Positions 1 to 10,789 of a stretch of 33,524 nt of DNA are shown here, one piece after another (position 1 is the stretch's first letter; every line of letters starts with the position of its first letter). Made by a program: the position numbers and the translations under genes. The stretch is from an uncultured Eubacteriales bacterium (GTDB lineage Bacteria; Bacillota; Clostridia; Oscillospirales; CAG-272): the NCBI GenBank assembly GCA_934446065.1, contig CAKSDP010000021.1, positions 1-33,524 of the forward strand, in the 5' to 3' direction. The notes below the pieces were generated by a model. It saw only the letters and a program-made list of their open reading frames with translations, did no database searches and was not told where the DNA came from.

Positions 1-1
1 G

Positions 2-80
2 CTTAACTGGATCTCTCCCAAGGCTACTCTCGATAATTTTTTGAAGCATGGTGTAACATATCATTGACAAACCAACAATT
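2..80. repeat. Left copy of 79-bp terminal inverted repeat, probable insertion-sequence end
   Basis: This segment is the reverse complement of 33446-33524, with one mismatch that I can see (T at position 12 here). Read inward from the window edge it is an open frame ending ...SPKATLDNFLKHGVTYH then TGA, with 12 bases after the stop before the repeat ends. That layout fits the 3' end of a transposase gene at an IS border. The outward frame is also open, so the coding direction is not proven. I do not recognise the family. The 79-bp length may simply reflect how far an assembler reached into a multicopy repeat. Confidence 0.75.
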
Positions 81-1479
81 ACTGAAGATTTGTATAAACA
101 TACTGGTTATTCATAAGCGAATAATTCAGATAGAAGCCGAAGAACACGAGATTCAAGGCAATACAGGTCATCGGCATTGATGCAAAGTACGGCAGCACAA
201 AGCGATATGCGGAAAACGCTATGACGCATATCGCACCGATGATCATAAGAATCACGAATCTGCGCTTTTGTGATCTCGCGATATCCGCACGATCATGCTC
301 GGACACCGATCTGAACGATTCGGCGTGCGATGCCGACAGTCTGTAATACACGACAAGCATGAGAATGATCGCCGCGCCGCACAGCAGTGCTTCCGCAAGC
401 TCGACTGCGGCGAGCCTCCAATACCCCGGTTTCACTTTATTTATATGCTGATCATAGACGTACTCATCATTGGTGAGGTACGTCTGGAGCATGATCGCCT
501 TATAGAGTGCGTAATAATCGTTCTGCAATTTTGAGGTGTATATCGACACGGGGATCGCAAGAACGGAAGGAATCACGGGGACAAGCGCTGACGGTGCACG
601 GTTGGCTGAGACGAACATCGCAAGGCTCACGAATATCACGATCGCCGCCGGTATATATCGCGGGATCATGTTTATCTGATAATCATAGAAGCCCATGTAC
701 AGCAGCACCGCCGCTCCGGCGAAGAAGGACACAGCCCTCATCCGCGAGCACATACGCGGCTCATATGGACCGCCGTACCGCTTGTTTATCTCGCGGTCTA
801 TGCCGGACAAAAGATCCTCGGCGGCACCGACGCGGCGCAGGAAGCGCACCAATATTACGAAAAACACGACGGCGGGTATCAGGAACACCACCGACACCGC
901 AAACCGTATAAGAGTCGAGACAGACGAAAAATCAAGCGCTGCGATATCGCCGGCATGATCCGTCAGCTGCAATGCGGGAAGCTCCGGCACGACGGACAGT
1001 GCCTCGCGCACGACAAACAACACTATCGCAAACACTCTGACACCGCCGACCGAATCCCTCGGGACTTTGCCGAATCGGTATTCGCCGCCCTCGTCGTGGT
1101 AAAAGCCCTCGCGCATTCCGGACGAAAGGATTCCCGAGCCGCCGTAACGCATAGCGGCGTACTCTATCCCGCCGAAGAGGCTCTTTGTTGCAAGCACAAG
1201 CAGTATTCCCTCGACTACGGCGATGGAAAACGCAAGCGTCAGCGGCAGCGTATTTATCTTATTCACGCCGGAAAGACTCAGAAGAAGTCGGGCGATCCCA
1301 ACCCATATGAGGTATGTATACCGCCTGCGGGCAAGTGACAGCTCCTCAACGATATACGATGCATCACGGATTCCGAGGATTATAAGCGTGTATCCGATAA
1401 AATCGGGGAGCAGGTCTAACAGTCCGAGGACAGGATTCAGCAGAAACAGAAACCCTGCACCGATAAAGAACACATTCAT
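79..1479 (-). CDS. Polytopic membrane protein of unknown function, possibly 3'-truncated
   Basis: The 466-residue product is very hydrophobic, with roughly ten predicted membrane segments spread along its length. It begins MNVFFIGAGFLFLLNP and has an LPDFIGY motif near residue 25, a signature I associate with uncharacterised Firmicutes membrane proteins. The start has a GGGGAG ribosome binding site about 9 bases upstream. It lies 22 bases after the 1502-2299 gene and is probably on the secA transcript. The last coding bases abut the terminal repeat: the T of the TAA stop is unique sequence, while the two As belong to the repeat. The natural C-terminus may therefore be missing. I assign no function. 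Confidence 0.7.
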   Translation of the reverse strand: MNVFFIGAGFLFLLNPVLGLLDLLPDFIGYTLIILGIRDASYIVEELSLARRRYTYLIWVGIARLLLSLSGVNKINTLPLTLAFSIAVVEGILLVLATKSLFGGIEYAAMRYGGSGILSSGMREGFYHDEGGEYRFGKVPRDSVGGVRVFAIVLFVVREALSVVPELPALQLTDHAGDIAALDFSSVSTLIRFAVSVVFLIPAVVFFVILVRFLRRVGAAEDLLSGIDREINKRYGGPYEPRMCSRMRAVSFFAGAAVLLYMGFYDYQINMIPRYIPAAIVIFVSLAMFVSANRAPSALVPVIPSVLAIPVSIYTSKLQNDYYALYKAIMLQTYLTNDEYVYDQHINKVKPGYWRLAAVELAEALLCGAAIILMLVVYYRLSASHAESFRSVSEHDRADIARSQKRRFVILMIIGAICVIAFSAYRFVLPYFASMPMTCIALNLVFFGFYLNYSLMNNQYVYTNLQ

Positions 1480-1501
1480 AGCATTGCTCCCCGTTTATTA
1501 T

Positions 1502-2299
1502 TTATTGTTGACCGTCATCCGAGCCGTCAGGCTCCTCGCCGTTCGGCGTCGGCAAAGAATCGGATTTCGACTCGTCCGGACTGTCGTTTGCATCGGCGGA
1601 AATATCGTCGATACCGCCGTCTTTCTTGTGCGAACGCACCTTTTCCTCAAAGGCGTTTATGCGCCCTCCGAGCTTTGTGAGAAGGCTCTCGTTTGCAAGC
1701 TGTGTGCCGTTCTGCTCCGCCTCGGCGACCTCTGCGGGTACGACCCATTTGAGGAAGGAGAGGATCAAAACAAGCATGATGAGATAGTACACGATCTGGA
1801 ACAGACCGATAACCGAGGCATATCCGTTGTACACCTTGACTGACGCTTCTGCGATGCGGTCGCCAGCGAAATACAGCACAAGATACGCCGCCGTATAGAT
1901 GAAGATAAGGCTGAGCACCCACACTGTGCGGCGTCGGAGCTGGACAAGCCCGACGGAGCCGGCAAGGCGGATCATCGGCAAGAGCATACAGATGTACAGT
2001 GCGACGACGACGATCGGAAGGATCACCTGAATCACCGCAAAGACCTGCGCGCCGATAAGCTCGGGAGAGATGCTCTCGTCGGCATAGCCCATGAGCGCCA
2101 TAACGGCAGAAGCACCGCATATAAGCGAATATCCGGCGGATGCCGCCGCCGAGGCGACAAACGAGCGCTCATACTGCCTGAGCTTCAGAAATGCGAGAAG
2201 CATTATTACGCCGCCGATCACGTCGCCGAAGAAGTAGGTACCATAGTACGTTGATCCGATGGCGAGCGCGTATCCGACAAACAGGATCCCGAATCCCAT
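1502..2299 (-). CDS. Membrane protein of unknown function with acidic C-terminal tail, downstream of secA
   Basis: This 265-residue protein starts MGFGILFVGYALAIG two bases after the secA stop, with GGAG within the end of secA as ribosome binding site. A longer in-frame start exists inside secA, but it would overlap secA by about 80 bases and adds an arginine-rich stretch, so I reject it. About six membrane segments occupy the first 200 residues, followed by a hydrophilic acidic tail rich in D, S and E. Its first two helices (FFGDVIGGVIMLLAFLKL) resemble the corresponding part of its downstream neighbour (LPDFIGYTLIILGI), suggesting that the two are distant paralogues. The tight junction implies co-transcription with secA. 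Function unknown. Confidence 0.8.
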   Translation of the reverse strand: MGFGILFVGYALAIGSTYYGTYFFGDVIGGVIMLLAFLKLRQYERSFVASAAASAGYSLICGASAVMALMGYADESISPELIGAQVFAVIQVILPIVVVALYICMLLPMIRLAGSVGLVQLRRRTVWVLSLIFIYTAAYLVLYFAGDRIAEASVKVYNGYASVIGLFQIVYYLIMLVLILSFLKWVVPAEVAEAEQNGTQLANESLLTKLGGRINAFEEKVRSHKKDGGIDDISADANDSPDESKSDSLPTPNGEEPDGSDDGQQ

Positions 2300-2301
2300 C
2301 G

Positions 2302-5079
<2,778 letters not shown>

Positions 5080-5149
5080 ATATATTCTCCAAACAGTTTA
5101 AGTTTTCTCTTGCTGAAAAAACAGTTATCCTATTTTGCATATTTATAAT

Positions 5150-5178
5150 ATTATACAACACTTCCACGAAAAATAAAA
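5150..5178 (-). promoter_or_regulatory. Possible secA promoter
   Basis: A TATAAT box (5150-5155, read on the minus strand) lies about 70 bases ahead of the secA start. The best -35 at 17 bases is poor (TTTTAT), so only the -10 is convincing. Confidence 0.3.
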
Positions 5179-5216
5179 TAGATATTTGTAAATTCTTTGG
5201 ATTTCACACACGGGTA

Positions 5217-5245
5217 TTGAAACGCCGTGCGAAATGCTATATAAT
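5217..5245 (+). promoter_or_regulatory. Sigma-A promoter of trmL
   Basis: TTGAAA, 17 bases, then TATAAT. The ATG of trmL follows about 25 bases after the expected transcription start, with a GGAGGGG ribosome binding site between. Confidence 0.75.
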
Positions 5246-5275
5246 TCTGTGTAGCATGAGATCGGAGGGGATAAA

Positions 5276-5761
5276 ATGAAGCTGAACATTGTACTGCACG
5301 AGCCGGAAATTCCGCAGAACACGGGCAACATTGCACGGACGTGCGCGGCGACGGGTGCTGCGCTTCATCTGATACGCCCGCTTGGGTTCAGGATCGACGA
5401 CGCGAAGCTGAAGCGTGCGGGGCTTGACTACTGGCACAGTCTTGACATATTCTACTATGACGGATTTGATGAATTCTTCGCGGCACATCCGGACGCGCAG
5501 TTCTACTGCTTTTCGACAAAGGCGCCGCGCCCGTACACTGCCGTCAGATATCCTGACGACTGTTATCTGATATTCGGCAAGGAGACGCGCGGGCTGCCCG
5601 AGGATTTTCTGCGCGAAAACTACGACAGGTGCGTTCGCATTCCGATGCGCGACGGGCTGCGGAGTCTGAATCTCTCAAACTCTGCGGCAATTGCGGTATA
5701 CGAGGTTCTGCGGCAGCACGAATTTGACGGGCTGCTCGAGGGCAAGGACGTACTCGAATAA
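5276..5761 (+). CDS. trmL: tRNA (cytidine/uridine-34 2'-O)-methyltransferase TrmL
   Basis: TrmL uses S-adenosylmethionine to methylate the 2'-OH of the wobble nucleotide of tRNA-Leu isoacceptors. The 161-residue product is a minimal SPOUT methyltransferase of typical length. It has an N-terminal LHEPEIPQNTGNIART motif, the knot segment IFGKETRGLP at 99-108 and the final knot RIPM..LRSLNLSNSAAIAVYE at 121-143, where SAM binds. It is a single-gene unit with its own promoter, divergent from secA and convergent with groEL. The start is fixed by a strong GGAGGGG site and the canonical MKLNIVL start. Confidence 0.96.
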   Translation: MKLNIVLHEPEIPQNTGNIARTCAATGAALHLIRPLGFRIDDAKLKRAGLDYWHSLDIFYYDGFDEFFAAHPDAQFYCFSTKAPRPYTAVRYPDDCYLIFGKETRGLPEDFLRENYDRCVRIPMRDGLRSLNLSNSAAIAVYEVLRQHEFDGLLEGKDVLE

Positions 5762-5791
5762 GCAGCGGAGGGGCGCGGGGGATGCGGGGGC

Positions 5792-5838
5792 GCGGTTCTT
5801 TTCTTAAAAGAAAAGAACCAAAAGAACTTCTACACAAA
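5792..5838 (+). repeat. Dispersed palindromic repeat, copy A
   Basis: The core 5794-5819 is a near-perfect palindrome with 12-base arms (GGTTCTTTTCTT and its complement), followed by AAAAGAACTTCTACAC. The core plus tail aligns at roughly 70% by eye with two diverged copies in 9457-9566. It lies just after the trmL stop and may also act as a hairpin. Confidence 0.6.
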
Positions 5839-5865
5839 ATCAAAATAAAAAATCACAGTCACAGC

Positions 5866-5898
5866 GCGGGAGGGGCTTTTTTGAAAAGCCCCTCCCGC
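5866..5898. terminator. Bidirectional terminator between trmL and groEL
   Basis: A perfect 15-bp stem (5866-5880 with 5884-5898) closes on a 3-base loop. The stem begins GCGGGAGGGGCTTTT. On the minus strand it is followed after a few bases by a T-rich stretch, so groEL is the likelier client. On the plus strand the stem itself carries the T run. Confidence 0.8.
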
Positions 5899-5923
5899 AT
5901 AGTAATATTCATTTTTCAGCGGA

Positions 5924-7558
5924 TCAATACATACCGCCCATGCCGCCGCCCATACCGGCTGCGGGAGCTGCAGGAGCCTCCTCGGGCTGGTTTGCAACGA
6001 GAGCCTCGGTGGTGAGGACGGTCGAAGCAACTGAAGCTGCATTCTGAAGTGCGCTTCTCGTAACCTTAGTCGGATCAACGATGCCCTTCTCCATCATATC
6101 ACAGTAGGTCTCGCTGTAAGCGTCGAAGCCATAGCCGACCTTTCCGCTCTCGCGGATCTTATCAACGATAACGGATCCCTCGAAGCCTGCGTTCTCAGCG
6201 ATCTGACGAACGGGAGCCTCAAGAGCCTTAACAACGATCTTGACGCCGGTCTTCTCGTCGCCCTCAACGGTGTCAACAAGCTTTGCAACCTCATCGATAA
6301 CGTTAACGTATGCGGTACCGCCGCCTGCAACGATACCCTCCTCAACAGCTGCACGAGTAGCGTTCAGTGCGTCCTCGATGCGGAGTTTCTTCTCCTTCAT
6401 CTCGGTCTCGGTAGCAGCGCCGACCTTGATAACTGCAACACCGCCGGACAGCTTTGCGAGTCTCTCCTGGAGCTTCTCGCGGTCGAAATCGGAGGTGGTA
6501 GTCTCGATTGCGCTCTTGATCTGTGCAACGCGGCTCTTGATGTCCTCGGGATTGCCTGCGCCGCCGACGATAATGGTATTATCCTTGTTGACCTTGACCT
6601 GTCTTGCGCGGCCGAGCTGCTCGATAGTGGTCTCCTTAAGGTCAAGACCGAGCTCGCTCGAGATTACCTCGCCGCCGGTCAGGATAGCGATATCGCGGAG
6701 CATCTCCTTACGTCTGTCGCCGAATCCGGGAGCCTTAACTGCAACGCAGTTGAACGTGCCGCGGAGCTTGTTCAGAACGAGAGTCGTGAGAGCCTCGCCC
6801 TCAACGTCCTCAGCGATGATCAGGAGGCGGGAGCCGCTCTGGACGATCTTCTCGAGCAGGGGCAGGATCTCCTGAATGTTGGAGATCTTCTTATCGGTGA
6901 TAAGAACGAGTGCGTCGTCGAGGACAGCCTCCATCTTATCGGTATCGGTAGCCATATAGGGCGAGAGATAGCCGCGGTCGAACTGCATACCTTCTACGAC
7001 CTCGCAGTAGGTCTCAGCGGACTTGGACTCCTCAACGGTGATAACGCCGTCAGCGGTGACCTTCTCCATAGCGTCTGCGATGAGAGTACCGATGACCTCG
7101 TCGCCTGCGGAGATCGTACCGACTCTTGCGATATCAGCGCTTCCGTTTACCTTCTTGGAGTTTGCAACGAGGCAGGAAACTGCCTTGTCAACAGCCTTCT
7201 GAATACCCTTGCGGATAACCATCGGGTTTGCACCTGCGGTAACGTTCTTCATGCCCTCGTGGATGAATGCCTGAGCAAGAAGAGTTGCAGTGGTCGTACC
7301 GTCGCCTGCTGCGTCGTTGGTCTTTGTTGCGACCTCGCGGACGAGCTGAGCACCCATGTTCTCTGCTGCGCACTCAAGCTCGATCTCCTTTGCGATGGTA
7401 ACACCGTCGTTGGTGATCAGCGGTGCGCCGAACTTCTTGTCGAGCACAACGTTTCTGCCCTTCGGGCCGAGTGTGATCTTAACAGTATCAGCCAGCTTAT
7501 CAACGCCGGCGATCAGAGCATTTCTTGCATCTGCTCCGTACAGAATATCCTTTGCCAT
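5924..7558 (-). CDS. groEL: Chaperonin GroEL (60 kDa)
   Basis: GroEL forms the double-ring ATP-dependent chamber that folds proteins together with GroES. The 544-residue product has the usual length and motifs: MAKDILYGADAR start, ITLGPKGRNVVLDKKFG and the ATP-binding VGDGTTTATLLA-like segment (here AAGDGTTTATLLA) near residue 85. The C-terminal glycine/methionine tail GMGGGMGGMY closes the cavity floor. A longer frame begins 14 codons upstream, but the family start at 7558 has an AAAGGAG site. It is the second gene of groES-groEL (34 bases apart), controlled by the promoter and CIRCE upstream of groES. Confidence 0.98.
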   Translation of the reverse strand: MAKDILYGADARNALIAGVDKLADTVKITLGPKGRNVVLDKKFGAPLITNDGVTIAKEIELECAAENMGAQLVREVATKTNDAAGDGTTTATLLAQAFIHEGMKNVTAGANPMVIRKGIQKAVDKAVSCLVANSKKVNGSADIARVGTISAGDEVIGTLIADAMEKVTADGVITVEESKSAETYCEVVEGMQFDRGYLSPYMATDTDKMEAVLDDALVLITDKKISNIQEILPLLEKIVQSGSRLLIIAEDVEGEALTTLVLNKLRGTFNCVAVKAPGFGDRRKEMLRDIAILTGGEVISSELGLDLKETTIEQLGRARQVKVNKDNTIIVGGAGNPEDIKSRVAQIKSAIETTTSDFDREKLQERLAKLSGGVAVIKVGAATETEMKEKKLRIEDALNATRAAVEEGIVAGGGTAYVNVIDEVAKLVDTVEGDEKTGVKIVVKALEAPVRQIAENAGFEGSVIVDKIRESGKVGYGFDAYSETYCDMMEKGIVDPTKVTRSALQNAASVASTVLTTEALVANQPEEAPAAPAAGMGGGMGGMY

Positions 7559-7592
7559 GATGTATCTCTCCTTTGTTTCTCTCTGTTTAAGA

Positions 7593-7877
7593 TTATTCAA
7601 CTACTGCGAGGATGTCGCTCTGACGGACGATATTGTACTCGTTTCCGTCGCACTTTACCTCGGTTCCTGCGTACTTGCTGGTGATGACCTTGTCGCCGAC
7701 CTTTACGGTCATAACGACTTCCTTGCCGTCAACCATTCCGCCGGGGCCTACTGCTACGACCTCAGCAACCTGCGGCTTCTCCTGAGCGGTACCGGGAAGA
7801 ATGATTCCCGCCTTAGTGGTCTCCTCTGCTTCTACTGCGCGTACAACTACGCGGTCTGCAAGCGGCTTTATTTTCAT
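7593..7877 (-). CDS. groES: Co-chaperonin GroES (10 kDa)
   Basis: GroES is the seven-subunit lid of the GroEL chamber. The 94-residue product has the normal length, the MKIKPLADRVVVR start, a mobile loop around residues 17-33 (ETTKAGIILPGTAQEKP) and the C-terminal beta strand ending NIVRQSDILAVVE. The ATG follows a GGAGGG site. It leads the groESL operon and sits 43 bases after the CIRCE operator. Confidence 0.98.
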   Translation of the reverse strand: MKIKPLADRVVVRAVEAEETTKAGIILPGTAQEKPQVAEVVAVGPGGMVDGKEVVMTVKVGDKVITSKYAGTEVKCDGNEYNIVRQSDILAVVE

Positions 7878-7920
7878 AATACCCTCCTATAATAAATGCA
7901 ATGATTTTTTATCTCAAGGT

Positions 7921-7947
7921 TTAGCACTCGAATTATCCGAGTGCCAA
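7921..7947 (-). promoter_or_regulatory. CIRCE operator (HrcA binding site)
   Basis: TTAGCACTC, 9 bases, GAGTGCCAA matches the CIRCE consensus TTAGCACTC-N9-GAGTGCTAA with one mismatch in 18. It lies just downstream of the groES promoter, where the HrcA repressor blocks transcription until heat stress. hrcA itself is not in this window. Confidence 0.95.
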
Positions 7948-7958
7948 GCTTTGAGTAT

Positions 7959-7987
7959 ATTCTATACCCTGCAAGAGATAAAATCAA
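7959..7987 (-). promoter_or_regulatory. Sigma-A promoter of groES-groEL
   Basis: On the minus strand: TTGATT, 17 bases, TAGAAT. The predicted start falls just before the CIRCE element, the normal arrangement for HrcA control. Confidence 0.8.
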
Positions 7988-8013
7988 TAGATTTTCTTAG
8001 AATTCACATATCT

Positions 8014-8041
8014 TTAACAAATTATTCCTATAATATATAAT
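8014..8041 (+). promoter_or_regulatory. Candidate promoter of the AGCS symporter gene
   Basis: TTAACA, 16 bases, TATAAT, about 95 bases ahead of the symporter ATG. An isolated CIRCE half-site, GAGTGCTAA (8055-8063), follows at about +8. The leader also holds a small AT-rich hairpin (ATAATAT/ATATTAT). Confidence 0.5.
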
Positions 8042-8135
8042 TTCCTTTGTATCCGAGTGCTAACGCATGAATACGGCGTCTGACGAATAATATGTAAACG
8101 GTATATTATGCGGAAAAGTATGCGGGGGTGCGCGG

Positions 8136-9425
8136 ATGAATGTGCTTGAGTCGGTGAATGCTGCTCTGTCGGGGACCGTTCTGCCCATATTTCTGATGAT
8201 CGCAGGGCTTGTTCTCGGACGGCGCGAGAAATTTTTCTATATTCTTCACCCCGCAAAGCTTGTGCACGATCTGAAAGACGCGGCGGCGGGCGGGGGCGTA
8301 TCCCCCGCGAGGGCGCTGAGCGTTGCGCTTGCTGGAACGCTCGGCGTGGGCAACATATCCGGCGTTGCGGCGGCGATCGGTTCTGGCGGCGCCGGTGCGG
8401 TATTCTGGATGTGGATCTGCGGGATCCTTGTAATGAGCGTAAAATATGCGGAAGTTTATCTTTCGCAGGAATACAGGCAACGCGGCGCAAACGGCTACTA
8501 CGGCGGCGCGATGTACTATATGCGCGACGGGCTGCGCCGACGTCTCGGCAGACGCATCGCCTGCGCCGTCGCGGCGATATTCGCGTTTCTTATCGCGTCA
8601 AACTCGATCCTCACGGGCAACATCGTGCAGGTCAACGCGGCGGCATCAGTGTTCTCCAAAATCCCGCCGATATACTGCGGTACAGCGTTCGCGGTAATCG
8701 CGGCGATAACTGCGGCGGGCGGGCTTCGCCGCGTATCAGATCTGACGGTGCGGATGATCCCGCTGCTCTCACTTGCGTACATAATGCTGTCGGTCGCGGC
8801 GATAATACACTGCAGATCACGACTCGGCTCGGCGTTCCGCGATATTTTTGCGGGAGCGTTCCGCTTTGAAGCGGCAGCCGGAGGGGTGTTCGGTTTCGGG
8901 ATATCGCGCGCCGTGAGATTCGGGATAACGCGCGGGATATTCTCAAACGAGGCGGGGTGCGGAACAGCCCCGTCGGCACACGCGGCGGCTGCCGCCAAAA
9001 GCCCGCATCATCAGGGGTGCATGGGGATATTCGAGGTATTCGCCGACACGATCGTACTGTGCACGATGACGGCGCTTGTAATGCTGACATGTGATGCCGG
9101 TGGGACGGAATTCGGAATCGGCGAAGTGATGGCGGCGTTCGGCGACGCGCTCGGCAGCTGGGCTGCTGTGGTGATCGGAATATCGGTCGTGCTGTTTGCA
9201 CTTGCGACTGTGGTCTGCCAATCGTACTACGGCATCTGCGCCATTAAATATTTCACCGATGCGAGATCGGCTCGATTTTTATACATCGCGTTTTTTTCGG
9301 CATCGTCCGTTATAGGATCGATAATTTCGTCAGGAGTCATGTGGCAGCTCGCCGATCTGATCATCGCTCTGCTGACGGTGATAAACATGGGCTGCGTCTT
9401 GGCTATATTCAAGAAAAAGCTTTAG
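8136..9425 (+). CDS. Sodium:alanine/glycine symporter family (AGCS) transporter
   Basis: AGCS proteins import small neutral amino acids, chiefly alanine or glycine, coupled to sodium. The 429-residue product is at the short end for the family and has about ten membrane helices. Family motifs are clear: LAGTLGVGNISGVAAAIG near 66-82, the WMW segment near 92, GGAMYYMRDG near 127-136 and SNEAGCGTAPSAHAAA near 270-285, close to the family's SNEAGLGSAPIAHAAA. The ribosome binding site is only a G-rich stretch, so the start is moderately certain. It is a single gene between groES (divergent) and rplA (convergent). Substrate cannot be decided from sequence alone. Confidence 0.92.
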   Translation: MNVLESVNAALSGTVLPIFLMIAGLVLGRREKFFYILHPAKLVHDLKDAAAGGGVSPARALSVALAGTLGVGNISGVAAAIGSGGAGAVFWMWICGILVMSVKYAEVYLSQEYRQRGANGYYGGAMYYMRDGLRRRLGRRIACAVAAIFAFLIASNSILTGNIVQVNAAASVFSKIPPIYCGTAFAVIAAITAAGGLRRVSDLTVRMIPLLSLAYIMLSVAAIIHCRSRLGSAFRDIFAGAFRFEAAAGGVFGFGISRAVRFGITRGIFSNEAGCGTAPSAHAAAAAKSPHHQGCMGIFEVFADTIVLCTMTALVMLTCDAGGTEFGIGEVMAAFGDALGSWAAVVIGISVVLFALATVVCQSYYGICAIKYFTDARSARFLYIAFFSASSVIGSIISSGVMWQLADLIIALLTVINMGCVLAIFKKKL

Positions 9426-9431
9426 GGGAAT

Positions 9432-9566
9432 ACGGTCGCTTTCTTATAGGGGATATGGTCGCTTTTTCGAGAAAAATCTACGCAAAAAGCTTTATACTGT
9501 ATTATTCTTGTGTATGTATCCATGTATAAAATTCTTTGCGGAGCTTTCTTTTAAGAAAGCGACCGT
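9432..9566. repeat. Cluster of inverted repeat units (copies B and C) after the symporter gene
   Basis: A perfect 15-bp inverted repeat, ACGGTCGCTTTCTTA, lies at 9432-9446 and 9552-9566. Inside it, 9457-9499 (plus) and 9521-9566 (minus) align as diverged copies of one unit: GGTCGCTTT, a palindromic core, CGCAAA, TTTATAC. The same unit occurs once more at 5792-5838. The two copies face tail to tail, so the RNA could fold into a long hairpin in either direction. Confidence 0.6.
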
Positions 9567-9599
9567 CCCCCCGCGACCGTATCCTCTGTATCAATATAC

Positions 9600-9637
9600 A
9601 AAAACACGGCGGGAACTTCGTCTGAAGTTCCCGCCGT
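9600..9637 (-). terminator. Rho-independent terminator of the rplK-rplA transcript
   Basis: A perfect 14-bp stem (9606-9619 with 9624-9637; ACGGCGGGAACTTC) has a 4-base loop. On the minus strand it is followed by TGTTTTTG. It ends the ribosomal-protein operon 18 bases after the rplA stop. Confidence 0.9.
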
Positions 9638-9655
9638 ATGAATGCGGTTATTAAC

Positions 9656-10351
9656 TTACGCCTCGATTTTGGAGCTGTTGACCTTGATGCCGGGGCCCAT
9701 CGTAGATGCGATAACGCAGCTCTTGATGTACTGACCCTTTGCAGCAGCAGGTCTTGCCTTGATAACAGCACCCATGAGGGTGTTGAAGTTCTCGGAGAGC
9801 TTCTCTGCACCGAAGGAAGCCTTACCGATCGGGCAGTGGATGATGTTGGTCTTGTCGAGACGATACTCGATCTTACCTGCCTTAGCCTCAGTGATAGCCT
9901 TGGCTACATCCATAGTTACGGTTCCGGCCTTCGGGTTAGGCATGAGTCCCTTAGGACCGAGCACCTTACCGAGACGACCGATCGTACCCATCATGTCGGG
10001 GGTAGCGATAACAACGTCGAACTCGAACCAGTTTTCCTTCTGAATCTTCTCAACGAGATCAGCGTCGCCGACATAGTCAGCGCCTGCCTCAGCAGCAGCC
10101 TTAGCGTGATCGCCCTTAGCGAAAACGAGGGTGCGGATGGTCTTACCGGTACCGTTGGGGAGAACTACCGCACCGCGGACCTGCTGGTCAGCGTGACGGG
10201 AGTCAACGCCCAGACGGACGTGGATCTCGATGGTCTCGTCGAACTTTGCCTTAGAAGTCTGGCAAACAAGGTCGATTGCCTCGGAGGGATCATAGAGCTT
10301 GTTCTTGTCAATCAGCTTAGCGCTGTCTACATATTTCTTACCCTTAAACAT
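9656..10351 (-). CDS. rplA: 50S ribosomal protein L1
   Basis: L1 forms the mobile L1 stalk that moves deacylated tRNA out of the E site, and in many bacteria it represses its own mRNA. The 231-residue product has the usual length, the MFKGKKYVDSAKLIDK start and the L1 signature region GRLGKVLGPKGLMPNPKAGTVT near residues 126-147. It follows rplK by 12 bases with a GGAGG site, so the two genes are co-transcribed. Unusually, a strong terminator rather than rplJ follows. Confidence 0.98.
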   Translation of the reverse strand: MFKGKKYVDSAKLIDKNKLYDPSEAIDLVCQTSKAKFDETIEIHVRLGVDSRHADQQVRGAVVLPNGTGKTIRTLVFAKGDHAKAAAEAGADYVGDADLVEKIQKENWFEFDVVIATPDMMGTIGRLGKVLGPKGLMPNPKAGTVTMDVAKAITEAKAGKIEYRLDKTNIIHCPIGKASFGAEKLSENFNTLMGAVIKARPAAAKGQYIKSCVIASTMGPGIKVNSSKIEA

Positions 10352-10363
10352 CTCTCTGCCTCC

Positions 10364-10789
10364 TTATTCCTCGACAACTACGCCCATGGAGCGCGCAGTT
10401 CCGGCGATCATGCTCATAGCAGCCTCAACAGAGCCTGCGTTCAGGTCGGGCGCCTTCGTCTCTGCGATAGCGCGGATCTGATCCTTGGTGATTGTTGCAA
10501 CCTTGTTCTTGTTGGGCTTATCAGACGCAGTCTCGATGCCGCAAGCCTTCTTGATAAGTACAGCTGCGGGGGGCGTCTTTGTAATAAAGGAGAAAGAACG
10601 GTCAGCATAAATGGTGATGACGACGGGAATGATCATTCCGATGTCGTTCTTTGTGCGCTCGTTGAACTCCTTAGTGAAGTTGATGATTGTAACTCCGTAT
10701 GCACCGAGAGCAGGTCCTACGGGAGGGCCGGGTATTGCCTTGCCTGCGGGCAGCTGAAGTTTTACATAGCCGAGTATTTTCTTTGCCAT
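10364..10789 (-). CDS. rplK: 50S ribosomal protein L11
   Basis: L11 is part of the GTPase-associated centre of the 50S subunit and is contacted by elongation factors and RelA. The 141-residue product is canonical: the N-terminal LQLPAGKAIPGPPVGPALGAYGV proline-rich helix region begins near residue 12. The C-terminal rRNA-binding domain contains KTPPAAVLIKKACGI and ends TARSMGVVVEE. A GGAGG site precedes the ATG. It is separated from nusG by a 158-base structured leader. Confidence 0.98.
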   Translation of the reverse strand: MAKKILGYVKLQLPAGKAIPGPPVGPALGAYGVTIINFTKEFNERTKNDIGMIIPVVITIYADRSFSFITKTPPAAVLIKKACGIETASDKPNKNKVATITKDQIRAIAETKAPDLNAGSVEAAMSMIAGTARSMGVVVEE

